From NCBI GenBank assembly GCA_036186865.1, contig AP025053.1:9309455-9373454 (forward strand): 64,000 nucleotides of DNA, in the 5' to 3' direction. The position numbers and the translations under genes are program-made. Source of the stretch: Eustoma russellianum (taxonomy: Eukaryota; Streptophyta; Magnoliopsida; Gentianales; Gentianaceae). Numbering within the stretch: position 1 is the stretch's first letter; each line of letters starts with the position of its first letter. The notes beneath the pieces are model-generated. The model made no database searches. It saw only the letters and a list, made by a program, of their open reading frames with translations, and had not been told where the DNA came from. Of this stretch, positions 11,394 to 23,383 are shown one piece after another.

Positions 11394-13876
11394 ACTGACC
11401 TGTACTTGTCCAAAAGGGTTGAAACTTGTGCCAAATTAACCCTAGAACGTTTTGTATGTTTCTGGAAATTTTTATAATTTTTAGAAAACGTTTACTATTT
11501 TTGCAAACGTGAACAATATGAGTAAACAGCGCAGAAACTGAAACGTAAATGCAGAAAGTAAATTGCACCAAGAATTTTATACTGGTTCGGTTATAAACAA
11601 CCTACTCCAGTCTTCAAGGAACACCTTCCTTGGTTCACACTAATTTCACACACGCAGTACACCTTACCGCAGGGTTGATAGAGTTACACCTTAACTCCAA
11701 CCCTTTACAAACCTTGTATTGTGAGTACAATTTGCACGAACACCACCACCTCGCTAGAATGAAGATTGATCACACCTTGATCAATCTTTTACAAAGATGT
11801 ATGAATGGTGGTTTCTATGAAGCCTATTCAAGGATGAAAGAAATAAAATACAATAGGCTTTTTACAAGAGAAGAAAGAAAGAAAGTGTAGGAGAAGAAAG
11901 CTTATGCACTTTGATCACTTTTGAATATGATTCTTGGTGTTGCTTTTGTTTGTTCTTCTCTTCTCTTTTTAATCAAGTCCAGCCGTCCACCCTATATTCT
12001 CCCCCTCTTGAAAATTTCCTTTTAAGTGCTTGAGAGGGTGTGAGACATCATGGTGACAACATCTTGCTTACTTGGCATCACTCCATTGGACCATCATTTA
12101 GTCATTGCTTACTTGGCATCTTTTGATTGGCTCAATGTTGTCATCATTTGATGACATGGATATTCTGAAAAAAATACTGAATATTTGCCAAATAATCATC
12201 ACATAATACATTCCATAACTTGAGAGATATTCACATAAATTGTGAGACATAAAATTCCTTTCTTTCCATCTCAAAAAAATCGGCCATATCAAATTGTTAA
12301 TGCTGAAATTTTCAGCATTTACCATATGTGATAAATCAATATTTCTTCCATTTTTCTTTGAATTTCTTCCATAAAAATACATCCATTATTTAAGGCAAGT
12401 CTTGCTACAAGATTGAGAATGAACTTGGACACCAAAAGGAGACACCATTCGGCCACAACCCTCCTCACACATGCTGAAAAATTTCAGCATGTGTGATATG
12501 AAGAATATCACACTTAATAACCTTACATACAATTCAAATCATTTCCATAACTCCTTTGATTTATTCCTTAATAAAAAATTGACAATTTATATTCCTTAAT
12601 GATGAAGAAATCGTCCATGGCTAGTGTGACATGCTGAAATTTTCAGCATGTGACATAAAAGAGGTATATGTTGAAAACTTACCTTTTGTAGCTTCTCTCT
12701 TTGATTCATCAACATTGTATGATTGATTCTTGACCAATCAACATGCCATCAAGGCTCCACATGTGCTCCACATCAGCTGTAGGTGGCGTTTAAGTGTGTA
12801 TATGCATGTGCTGAAATTTATTTTTGCTAACTTTGAAAAATAGTGCACATTTAATATTACACACATGTAATATTCCAATCAGCCCTTAATTTAATTTTCT
12901 AGAACACTTTAAGATGTATATTATATGTGAAAAGTGTCTAGATACGTGCCACATTATGTTCAAGAAAAACGTTCCATGTCAAGTGCGTAGAAAACCGAAT
13001 TTTCGATATTTATCGATTACCCGATTTTTCTCTAACTTAAATTCCAACTTTTGCACATGCTATATATATTATGTTATACATAATATATATAATATATACT
13101 TTAATTTCCAGCACTTGGCTGATTTAAAGTGGTACCTTAAACATGTGACAAAAATAAAATTGGAATCTTCACATTTTGGCCTAAATGTGGGATAATTTGT
13201 GTGTGCCAACATGGAAAGTATTTTTGTCTCAATATACAGTGTATGGCACGAAATTTTTAATAAATTTTGATGTATATGGGCTGGCCATTTATTTATGGCA
13301 AGTACGTGACACGTTGGCGAAGTTTCGGTATCGCCCGATACGACAAATTTCGGTTTAGAACCTTTTATCGTGTCGTATTTAATTTGTCATCACCATATCT
13401 CATATCATATGATATAAGATCTGAATGTACTCATAAATATGAGTTAAGTATAGTGGTGTGACGTAAACGTACGTACGTAAGATATATAACGTGTCAGTAG
13501 TACGTTGGAATACATGTGTATGTGCCTTTTAAAAAAAATCTGAAAATATATAGTTTATATATATAAATGGCGTGTGAGATTGATGTGGGGAGGAGGAGAG
13601 AACTTTCCTTCCATAGCCATGTTGCCTTCATGTCTTTTCCAAATGCATCTTCCTTTAATGAACTACTTAGTTTATTAAACTAAGTACTTCACTTAATGAA
13701 CTACTTTAGTTCATTAATTGTGGCACCTAAAAATAGTATAAACTCAACAAATGTTCGCCATATGATGTAAGCTTTAAAGCTTCATGGCTCGTTAGTTCGG
13801 CAACATAATATATAAGCTAAATAAGGCAAGTTATCATGCATACATGTACACTTGTGTATATATATATATATCCAAC

Positions 13877-13912
<36 letters not shown>

Positions 13913-13954
13913 ATTTCTTTATTTTGAAATCACTCAAACCCTCATATTCCTACA
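11394..13954 (-). repeat. 5' LTR of element B (truncated by gap)
   Basis: The visible 2,561 bp of the LTR, nearly identical to 2740-5312. Its right end TTCCTACA is followed by ATTTG and then by the resumed gag of copia A. The three palindromes recur at 12299-12319, 12466-12495 and 12629-12651. The minus-strand promoter for B would be expected here; I did not identify a specific TATA box. Confidence 0.9.
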
Positions 13955-13959
13955 ATTTG

Positions 13960-14352
13960 TCCAAAGAGATGGAGAAGATGCGCGAAAAGGAGATGGTGTT
14001 CGACTTTCTGATGGGTCTTGATGCATTGTTTAACACGGTACGTTCTCACATTCTAAGCATTGATCCTTTGCCCTCTCTTGGATGTGTATATGCCATTGTA
14101 GCATCGGAGGAAAAGCAGCGTGTTGTTGCCCAAAATTTATTACCACAATTTGAAGCTGCTGCCATGGTTGCGTGGAGACTGCAGTCTGATGGCCGAACAG
14201 CGAAACCAAAGGGAAAGAGGGAGCGACCGCATTGTGGACACTGTGGCAAGGTCGGACATTTGCAGGAGAGTTGCTATGACCTTATTGGTTATCCTGTCGA
14301 CTGGAACGTCAATCGAAATAGGAAACCAAAGGGGCAGGATACACGCGAATAG
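13960..14352 (+). pseudogene. Copia A gag, C-terminal part with zinc knuckle
   Basis: Continuation of the gag interrupted at 2227. It reads LSKEMEKMREKEM, then FDFLMGLDALFNTV, typical of copia gag. A CCHC knuckle CGHCGKVGHLQESCYDLIGYP lies near 14230-14290 and would bind RNA. A TAG at 14350-14352 ends the frame; the same frame continues into the protease region, so in the ancestor gag and pol were probably one reading frame. The 5' bases 13955-13959 are the duplicated target site. Confidence 0.88.
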
Positions 14353-17300
14353 GTTCATGCGGCGATGGCTGCACCGCCGGGTGGTTCGGTGCCAGCAGAT
14401 GCCGTGTCCAATTCGGCTGTGCCTTCTTCTTTTGTAGGTCTCACTCTTGCCCAACAACACCAGTTGGCTCAATTTGTGGAACAGTTAAATGGAGGTAATT
14501 TTGGCTCGTCTCTTCCATTGGCAGACAAGCACGATTCGGGTATAGTTCCTTTTACATCTTCCTCTTGGCTATTTGATAGTGGAGCAAATGCGCATATTGT
14601 TAATGATTTGTCACTCTTTACCACTATCAGTACTGAGAAGATAGCTGCTACGATGCAAATACCCAACGGCACACATGTGGCCGTGCGTGCGGTTGGTACA
14701 GTGCGGCTTACTTATTCTTTCGTTTTACATGATGTTCTGGGAGTCTCGGAGTTTGCTTTTAATTTGATCTCTGTCAGTCGTTTAGTACGAGATCTAAAAT
14801 GTGTTATCACTTTTGGCCCGGACTTTTGTCTTGTGCAGGAAATTCCATCGACGAAGCTGATTGGAGTGGGTAGGCAGCACGATGGTTTGTATCAACTGCT
14901 TCAGCATTCGGCTGGTAGAAGTTTCGCTGCAATAAAATGCAATGACTCAATCTGGCATAATTGCATGGGTCATCTTCCTATTTCTAAGTTTCGTTTTCTT
15001 CCTTCTGTTATTGTTTCTGCTAAAGAGGTCTTCTGTGATGCTTGTAATCGTGCAAAACAAACTCGTTTGCCGTTTCCTCTTAGCAATAGCACCACTGTCA
15101 AATCTTTTGATCTTATTCATTGTGATATTTGGGGGCCTTATAAACACCCAGTTTGTCTGGTGCCCATTATTTCTTGACCATTGTTGATGATTACAGTCGC
15201 ACTACTTGGGTCTATCTGATGAAGTCTAAATCTGAAACTAGTCGCTATTTGTTGCATTTTATCAAATGGGTTCATACGCAGTTTAATACTACTGTCAAAC
15301 GTGTTCGTAGTGATAATGGTTTGGAGTTTTCGCATGCTACATTACTTTCTTATTATGCTGATAATGGTATAGAAGTCCAAACGTCTTGTGTTTACACTCC
15401 GCAGCAAAACGGGGTTGCTGAGCGTAAACATCGTCATATTTTAGAAGTAGCACGTGCTCTTCGGTTTCACGCAAGTTTGCCTCTTATGTTCTGGGGTGAA
15501 TATATTCTCACTGCTGTCTATCTCATTAATCGTGTGTCCATTACTTTTCTTCAAAATAAAACACCATATGAACTTCTAATGGGAGTTGTTCTTGTTTACT
15601 CACAGCTTCGAGTTTTTGGTTGCTTGCGCTATGGTTATACTTATCATGATTTGCATGACAAGTTTGCTCCCCGTTCCGCACCTGGTGTTTTTCTTGGTTA
15701 TCCTCATTCTCAGAAAGGCTATAAAATTTTTGATTTGTCTAGTCGAAAGGTCTATGTTAGTCGTGATGTGTCATTTTATGAGAATATCTTTCCTTTTACT
15801 GTCAAATCTTCTCTTGGTGCACCTTCTAGCACGGCTGCTGGGCTTCTGTTTTCATCTTGGGACCGTGCAGCTGAGCCGCTGCAGCCTACTGGCGCAGCCT
15901 CACTAAGTCCAGCAGCGTCCGTGTCTCCTTCGGCTGCTGCTTCCGTGCCCCCAGCCTCTTCAGCCGAAGTCTAGCTGCCCATGGCTGAGGGTCTTTCGCC
16001 CTTAGTTGATCCAACCTCAGCTTTGCTTGAGTCTTCTTCGGGTCCTGTTGTTCCGTTACATTCTACGTGCAGTATGCGTTCTCGTCAGTTATCCCGTCGT
16101 CTTACGGATTTTGACGTTGCTTTGCCCCTTCACTTGTACCATCGGCAGCCGCACCTGCTCCCACAGCCAACTCTACGGTATTTTCTTTATCCAGTTTTCT
16201 GTCTTACGCTCGTTTATTGCGTTCTTACTATGGTTTTGTTGCGGCCATCACCGCTGAGGATGAGCCAGTCTCTTTTAGTCAGGCTGTTAAGCATACACAT
16301 TGGCGTGAAGCCATGCAGCGGGAGATTTCTGCTCTTGAAGCAAACCGTACATGGTCAGTCGTTCCATTACCCCCCGGCAAACGTATTATTGATTCTAAAT
16401 GGGTGTATAAAATTAAGTATAATACGGATGGTACTATTGAGCGTTATAAAGTGCGTTTGGTTGCTCGTGGATACTCTCAAGTTGAGAGTATTGACTTTCA
16501 TGAGACTTTTGCTCCGGTAGCCAAGTTGGTCACTGTTCGTTGTCTTTTAGCAATTGCTATGGTTCGTGGTTGGCATGTTCATCAGTTAGATGTCAATAAT
16601 GCATTTTTACATGGTGATCTTACGGAGGACGTTTATATGTGTATTCCACCAGGTTTTTCTCGTCAGGGGGAGCATAATGTTTTTAAGTTGCGTAAATCTT
16701 TATATGATTTGCGTCAAGCGTCGTGAAATTGGTATGCAAAATTTACTTCTTCGATTACTAAACTCGGATACACACAGTCTCACGCCGATGCATCGTTGTT
16801 CGTATTATCTATTGATTCCTCATTTGTTGCTTTCTTAATTTATGTTGATGATGTTATTGTGACTGGTAATGATCTTCCTCGTATCACCGCTTTGAAAGCT
16901 TACCTACATCATCATTTTAAGATCAAGAATCTCGGACCACTGACATACTTTCTTGGCATTGAAGTTGCACGTTTTCCCTCTGGTATGTTTCTGAATCAAT
17001 GTAAGTATGTTCCTGATATTCTCAAGGAATGTGGGCTTCTTGGTTGTCGTCCTGCCAGCACTCCCATGGATCAAAAATGTCATTTTTCTGAGTCTGATCC
17101 TCTACTTGGCGACCCGTCCTTTTATCGTCGTATCGTTGGGCGTTTACTTTATCTCACTGTTACGCGTCTTGATATTTTTTTTTGCGGTTAATACACTTAG
17201 TCAATTCATGCATATGGCACGCAAGTGTCATCTAGACGCGGTTTTTCATTAGGTGTGGTGCCTTAAACGTGCTCCAAGGCAAGACCTATTCTTTCCCGCT

Positions 17301-17795
17301 GATACTTCCTTGTGTCTTCAAGCATATTATGATGCGGATTGGGCTGGTTGTCCCCTTACTCGTCGGTCTACTACCGGTTATTTAATTTTTCTTGGTTCGG
17401 CCCCGGTTTCTTGGCGGTCTAAGAAGCAATCCGTTGTTTCTCGTTCTTCTGCTGAAGCTGAATATCGTGCCATGGCTTATGCAACTAGTGAAATTGTTTG
17501 GTTGCGTCGCCTTCTAGCCGATCTTGGTGTCTCGGTTTCTGCCCCCGTTATTCTTCATTGTGACAATCAAGCTACTTTGCATATTGTGGCTAATCCGGTT
17601 TTTCACAAGCGCACGAAACATATTGAGATTGATTGTCATTTTGTTCGCCAACATTTTTCTGATGGTTACATTTTACCTAAGAAGATTTCTGGTTATCTAC
17701 TGTTGGCGGATGGCTTTACTAAATCCTTGGGACCTGCGATTTTTACACAGTTTTTGCACAAGTTGGGCATTGTCAATATTCATGCTCCAACTTGA
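14353..17795 (+). pseudogene. Copia A pol: protease-integrase-RT-RNase H (broken)
   Basis: Degenerate copia pol. Visible domains: protease (WLFDSGANAHI), integrase zinc domain (IWHNCMGH ... CDACNRAKQT), integrase core (VDDYSRTTWV, RSDNGLEF, VAERKHRH), RT (WVYKIKYNTDG, QLDVNNAFLHGDL, YVDDVIVTG), RNase H (YDADWAGCPLTRRS, AEAEYRAMAY, CDNQATLHI) ending LGIVNIHAPT. Damage: frameshift near 15150, TAG at 15972, frameshift near 16200, a CGA-to-TGA-type stop at 16724 in the RQAS(R)NWY motif, frameshift at the T-run near 17175, and a TAG at 17250. No functional product is possible. Confidence 0.9.
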
Positions 17796-17802
17796 GGGAG
17801 AG

Positions 17803-18335
17803 TATTGTCATCATCATCATCATCATCATCTGAACCCAGTATATCTCAACGACAGCAAAAGCTATCGTTAGTGTCTGGGGAGGGTAAGTGGTAGGCAGAC
17901 AATACCTCTATCACAAGGGATAGAGAGTCTGCTTCCAGTGAGACCCCCGGCTCTACCTGCATAAATGACATGATAATAGAGCTATGTTGTGCTAGTGTGT
18001 TAGTGAGTAGCTTCAAGAAATACAAAGAAAGGCATTTCGCTACTAAAATACACAGCACTTATATATATACATGTAATGTAAAACAACAGTATAACATATG
18101 CAACCAAGTGGAAAGTTAATCTAAAGCGTAGATAGTGTCTACACCTAATATTTTAGATATGATATCTTGTAGATATTTGTGGATAAGTCACTTTTGTAGA
18201 TAGAGTTTATCCCTAGGAAGAATATCTCCCTTGATTGTAGTAGGTTTGGTTATTATCCCCTTTGTATATGTATCCGTTGATATTTTACGCTTTGTAAGTT
18301 AAGATACTTAAATCAATATACGATACATTTCTTCA
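17803..18335 (+). repeat. 3' LTR of copia A, interrupted
   Basis: It starts TATTGT after the purine tract and resumes at about 18140 with the sequence shared with the 5' LTR. It ends TTCTTCA at 18335. About 330 bp between these parts are absent from the 5' LTR. The first half of that is a SINE body; the rest (about 17960-18137) I do not recognise. Confidence 0.75.
17807..17960 (-). mobile_element. Plant SINE fragment (Au/TS-like body)
   Basis: On the minus strand it reads GAGCCGGGGGTCTC, then a GGTATTGTCTGCCTACC-like block, CTTACCCTCCCCAGACAC and CTGGGTTCA, followed by a (GAT)n tail. This arrangement of 'GAGCCGGGGGTCT ... TACCCTCCCCAGAC ... TGGGT + trinucleotide tail' matches the body of widespread plant SINEs of the Au/TS kind as I remember them. 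The tail here is GAT rather than TTG. A tRNA-related head with A and B boxes is not evident, so it may be 5'-truncated. Confidence 0.6.
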
Positions 18336-18340
18336 ACTTG

Positions 18341-21300
18341 TGCCATGTTAAGATAAGAAACTGTAACTTCAACTTATTAGTGGAGTGGTTGATTCTTGAA
18401 GAAGAGTAAATAGATTTGGTTTTGAAGATGATTTATAGTCTTATGATGACACTTAAAGAAACTAGTTGAAGAGAGGATAAACAATGAGAGAGGAAGGGGT
18501 ACGGTCCTTCCTCTTCAAACAAGAAGGCTCCCCCAAGATTCGCTTAACAAATTAAGTGGAGGAAAAGAATGATATCGTAATATGTATGTGTAGAAAGATT
18601 GAAGCAAAGTAGGGCTTAGATACCCTTGTGGAGACCCACGGCCTGAAGACTAAGGAAGGAGAGAGAATAGTCATTTTCCTATAAACTAGGTTATACTTTA
18701 GTAGGTATGAACAGGAAGTTAAGTAAACAAAAGAAGATGGGATTTGTGGATATGCGTATGTGGGGAGACGGTGGGTTGTTAATATTTTATATATTGGAGT
18801 TAATGGTAGAATGTACACAGTAGGCTACTGTGTTTTCTTTTGAGATCCTGCCATGCATGTGGATATATATCACTTGTATGTGATGCTGACTAATGCCATT
18901 TTCCCATATGAGGCTGCAATTTAGAATGTAATATGATTAAAAAAAACAAAGAGTTTATTAACCACAACATAGTATACAATAAATGTCTTGCACAATGTTG
19001 TTAAATAATTAAAGTATACAAACGCTATATATAATTAAGTATGTAGTATTAATATAAACTAGTCCTAATTTAGCTTTATTTTTCATTAAAAATGGTAGCT
19101 AACATTTTCTCTTTCTCCTCCCTGAAAACCGTATGCCTCATAGGTTTAGTGGAGGAAAACTTCAACTCATTGCATCCAAGATCCAAGCTAAGGAAAGGTT
19201 CTAGCTTGAAGAGGCAAGTATACTTTAGACTTTCATGACTTATTTAAAGAGTTTATGACTTGAATGATTAGTTGTTTCTAAGATATGAATTTTAGTTGAA
19301 GAACTAAGTGCAAAACATGTGAACTTAGTTATTCCTTAAAAAGAGTGTCTTGCATGTGACTAATCCCTTCAAAGATGAATTCTTTTCTTACATGCAATAT
19401 GATATGAGGCTGTTTTAGGATGAAGCAAGTTTCAACAAAGTGATTCTAGGCAAGAATGGTTCTTAGGTGAAGCTTGAAAAGCACCAAGATGGCATGCAAT
19501 TTTACAAGGTTGCTTGGTATGATTAAAAATGAAATAGCATATAAATGTGTTTCATGCTTAAATAAACATTGTAAAATATGTTCATGGCACCACACAACTT
19601 TCGGCTAAGGAGATGAAAGTGATGGTAAGTTTTGAATCCAAGAAAGAACACCTTTTGTGAGCATTAAGATGTGTGAAATTTGTATGATAGATGATTTATT
19701 ACATGAGTATGTTTGTGCTCCAATTTGAAATGTGACATGGGTCATCTTGGCACAAGAACACAGCTGTGTATGGTGGAGGAATGATGTATAAATTAGTTGT
19801 ACCAAGAAAGGAGTCAATAATGTGCAAAGTGAGCAAATATGATGAGTGTTGTGTACAAATTACAAACTGTTTTGGGATGATGCAAATGTGACTCAATAAA
19901 AAGAATGGAATCTGTATATTCATGTTAAAAAGGGTTTATGTAGTGACTAATAAGTTATTTAATAAGAATAAAGATAATTAGTGGACATTTGACATGAAAA
20001 GGTGACAAAACACAAAACCACTAGAGCTGGACAAAATTGTACAGTGTATTATGTGACCTCAAAATAGACCTTAATAACGTGCAATCAAGCTGGTTTTTGG
20101 CATGATGTTAGCTCTATGTGTGTAGCAAATATGAGTGTTGGAATCTTGGTAAAAGAAGTTCTGGATTATTTTTAAGAAAATATTTGGCAAAACTGCTCAA
20201 GCTGGATTTACTGGAACTGGGCAGAAATAAGTAACGTGTTTCTTGACCCAAAAATAGACCTTAAAAACAAGCAAATGGATTTATTTTTGGTAGGATGCTA
20301 GCCTTATGTGTTTACTGAGTGTGTGAGTTAGAATTTCAGTAATAATATTAATGGTTTGGCCACGATAAAATTTATAGCAAAACTGGTCACTCCGGAATCA
20401 GCAGGTGGCCCATTTCGGTAAATTAACTAAATGACCCTTTTAAAGTTAATGGATTGCTCTGGAAATTTTATGGTAGTCACTTAGGACATAGGTGAGCATA
20501 ACCATGTAAATTAATCAACTTGAAAATTCCGTTTCGAGGGGTAACAACTGATTTAAAGTTGAAGTATTAAAACTGGAAAACTAGGCAGAATGCAGAACCA
20601 GTTAGGAGGCCCTAGTCATTTAGACCTACATAAACGGTTCGGGCCTATGAATATTACTAATTGATGAGTTCGCTGTATTTTCTAGGTGTTAGCCCAATTT
20701 AATTAAGAATTAAAAACCATGAAAATTAAGGAAAAGGCGACTACGGTACTGCTGAATTCCGCAGTGCACTTTTAAACAATTTAATGATTTAAAGGTCTTA
20801 CACATTTTAGAACGTTACGAAAATTTTATGGTATGTGGATGAAACCCCATTGTACATGTGTAGGACAAAAGACTTCGAAAATAGCCTGTTTGGTTAATTT
20901 GGCCGCCTCGTGAACATGAAGTAAAATTTCAGCTCATGAACTCGTGCTTTTTGTCATGTCCTAAGGAATATTTACGATAATTCACGTCATGACTTGCATT
21001 GCATAACATTCTATGTATCATGCATGATCACATGCATCATGAGTCTGATATTTACGAGTTTTCAGTATGCAAGCAAATCTTTTAAAGCAAGCAAGTTTTT
21101 GCTATGTATAAAAGTTTATTTATGGTCCCATGTTTTGAAAAGTAAAGCTTTATGATTTTCCTTGCCGGCTAAGCATGCTCATAACCGAGCCAGACCCGGG
21201 GTTAATTGGTCTGTTGACATGATATGTTTTAGACCCGTTCAGATCCGGGGTTAATTGATCTGATAATATGTTCTGGACGCTCAGATCCGGGGTTAATTGA

Positions 21301-22145
21301 TCTGATGATATGTTCTGGACCCGTTCAGACCCGAGGTTTATTGGTCTGAAGATATGTTCTGGACCCGTCCCAGACCCGGGGTTAATTGGTCTGTTGATAT
21401 GTTCTGGACCCACTCAGATCCGGGGTTAATTGATCTGGCACTCTGTTTTTTTGACGATTATTTTATGGGACCAAATGAAAATGATTTTTACCATGACATG
21501 ACATCATGCATTGCATCATGCATATTCGATGCACACGTTACATAATAGAATGTTTATGATGTGGAAGATAACGATAACGTAAGAATGGTATTACTTAAGT
21601 TGTAATTTAGGTCACCTTCAAGCGGATTAAGGATTAATGGCAAGGTATGGATGAATGTTAAGTTTCTTAGGGTTTTCCATTCACGTTATAATTCTTTATT
21701 TATTTCATGTTAGTTTATTGTATGCTTGCTGGGTGATTTTTGTCACGCACTCCTTTATTTTTTCCCAGAGCCTGATAATGCTAAGATTGAGTGGATCGAG
21801 GATGAGCCTAGAGTGCCGTACCCGTAGACGAGGAAGTCAGAGGAAGGCGATGCTTAAGGACTTTAGTGCGGCTATGATGTTTGTATTATGAACTATGTTG
21901 GGACATTCAGAATTTCGGTTTTCTTGTTTGATGGACTAATGTTTTGAGAACTTAGTATTTCGGTATGCATGTTTATTTAAAAGTTTTAATTCTGTCGAAA
22001 TTTTGCTATCATGTTAAATGTTAACATGAGAGTCTATGGCTTAAGTTATGGATTTTCGAATGTTATGCATGACGCTTTGTACTCTCCTTAGTGAAGTACG
22101 GCGGGTGCACCGTATTCGGACGAGGTCCGGGTGCGGGGCGCTGCA
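18341..22145 (-). repeat. Gypsy-like LTR K (reverse), with minisatellite
   Basis: No coding capacity. Its right end, read on the minus strand, begins TGCAGCGCCCCGC and continues with GGTGCACCCGCCGTAC and GAGAGTACAAAGCGTC. This matches the starts of J (28057) and I (60904), so the three are one LTR family; the gypsy assignment comes from general resemblance of TGTAGCGCCCC-type ends. It abuts the gag of element C at 22146, implying insertion into C. At least 3.8 kb long; copia A probably sits inside it. Small ORFs here are not conserved genes. Confidence 0.65.
21191..21437. repeat. 44-bp minisatellite with inverted-repeat core, 6 units
   Basis: Six units at 21191, 21240, 21282, 21326, 21371 and 21415, spaced 42-49 bp. 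Each holds a 23-bp core whose outer 6 bases are inverted repeats: CAGACC...GGTCTG in units 1, 4, 5 and CAGATC...GATCTG in units 2, 3, 6. The spacers carry ATATGTTCTGGAC. The position within the LTR corresponds to the minisatellite of J. Confidence 0.9.
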
Positions 22146-22147
22146 TT

Positions 22148-23329
22148 TTGAATTTATGCAATTCTAAAAATTGACTAAATAAGTCATCATACGAAGGTTC
22201 AGAATCAGAGTCAAAATCAGAAGATACCTCGTTTGATGCTTTTGATACAAAGCATACTTGTGTCGTCTCTTCTTCAGTATCAGTCTCAGAGTCGGATGTG
22301 TCACACCAAGCTGAGGCCTTGAGAGCCCTTCTCCTTTGTTTAGGTTCTAAGACGAGTCTAGTTTTGGTCCGATTCTTATCAAGGTGTTTGTTCGTTTGTT
22401 TGTCCTTGTTACGGCAGTCACATGACAAGTGTCCATGTTTCCCGCATTCATAACATTTTACATCCTTGTCATTTATTTTATTTTTATTTCTTTTAGTCGA
22501 AATAGCCTTAAGTTTGTTTTTAAATGACTTTCTCATAAATTTTTTCAAACTTTAGCCAATAATATTAGATCATCATTGTCTGATTCGGTATCACTATCAT
22601 CTACGTGATTGGAAGAAGTAGAGACGTATTTATTTGATTTAAAAGCAATAGTCTTACCTTGTTTTGACGCTGATTCCGATTTACTTAATGTAAGTTTGTT
22701 TTTGTATACCTTTGCGATCCGATTAGTTCCTCTATTTTTATTGATTTCTTTTCTTTACTCTCCTCAATTGCCGTGACTTTAGGGTCCCACTCGGATGGGA
22801 GACTCCTTAATACCTTTTGGACCTTTTCCTGCGTAGAAAAATCTTTGCCAAGAGACTCAAGAGAAATATAGATGTTAGTCAACTGTAAATCCATATCAAC
22901 AATAGATTCATTTGGCAATAATTTGAAAGATTCAATAATGGACATAAGCATGTTTATTTTAGACTCCTTAACTTGGCTAGTCCTATCATGTTTAATCTCA
23001 AGATTCAATAGTGGACACGTAACTTGATTCACTTTTACATAGCCCTTTTAGAAGTAGTTGTGTGGCTCTAGCATTCATACTTAGTCTCTTTTTGTCATCA
23101 CTAGTGTATTCTTGTTTGGTTTTATCACTTTTAGTGTGACTCCATCAACAGTAGATAATTTAGATGGAACAAATAGACCGTCTTCTATAATGGACCAAAA
23201 ATCTATATTAGTAACCATAAGAAAGAGTTTCATTCTAAGTTTCCATTGGATAAAAGACTCACCATCAAAAAGAGGAGGCCTTTGACTCGACATATCTTCT
23301 TGTTCGGTTTTGAAGCTAGTGGTTGTCAT
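22148..23329 (-). pseudogene. Element C gag (fragmented)
   Basis: Homologous to the gag of B along its length. Start MTTTSFKTEQ, then RPPLFDGESFIQWKLRM; further frames carry LPNESIVDMDLQLTNIY, RSLPSEWDPKVTAIEE, a CCHC knuckle CYECGKHGHLSCDC and the acidic tail up to FLELHKF. Frameshifts or deletions occur near 23080, 23030, 22685 and 22550. The coiled-coil end and all of pol are missing because LTR K is inserted at 22145. Confidence 0.85.
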
Positions 23330-23383
23330 CTCACTAAGATCGTTGGATCTCCTTGTTGTGAGTGTTCCTGCACTGGTACCACT

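Larger units (their letters stand above)
2228..13954 (-). mobile_element. SIRE/Maximus-type copia element B, nearly intact
   Basis: A large copia element on the minus strand inserted in the gag of A. It has TG...CA LTRs of about 3.1 kb. Flanking 5-mers are GTTTG (2223-2227) and ATTTG (13955-13959), a target duplication with one substitution. Its interior encodes a long gag with zinc knuckle and coiled coil, then pol. The two LTRs differ at only about a dozen sites by eye over the comparable ~2.5 kb, apart from a TA microsatellite, so the insertion is recent. A 709-N gap removes the inner end of the right LTR and probably the primer-binding site. The SIRE/Maximus assignment rests on the gag sequence and LTR size. 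Confidence 0.92.
1368..18335 (+). mobile_element. Copia element A, split by nested element B
   Basis: A degenerate Ty1/copia retrotransposon of about 5.2 kb once the 11.7-kb element B is set aside. Order on the plus strand: short LTR, tRNA-Met primer-binding site, gag, protease, integrase, RT, RNase H, polypurine tract (GAGGGAGAG, about 17794-17802), LTR. The gag opened by B resumes in register at 13960. The flanks AGTTG and ACTTG look like a target duplication with one substitution. Several in-frame stops and frameshifts make it non-autonomous and clearly older than B. Confidence 0.9.

Noticed and set aside
8732..11434. A 900-codon minus-strand frame and similar long frames crossing the N gap
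   Set aside because: The N-terminal 250-plus codons are unknown bases; the gag start at 10648 is supported by the equivalent start in element C.
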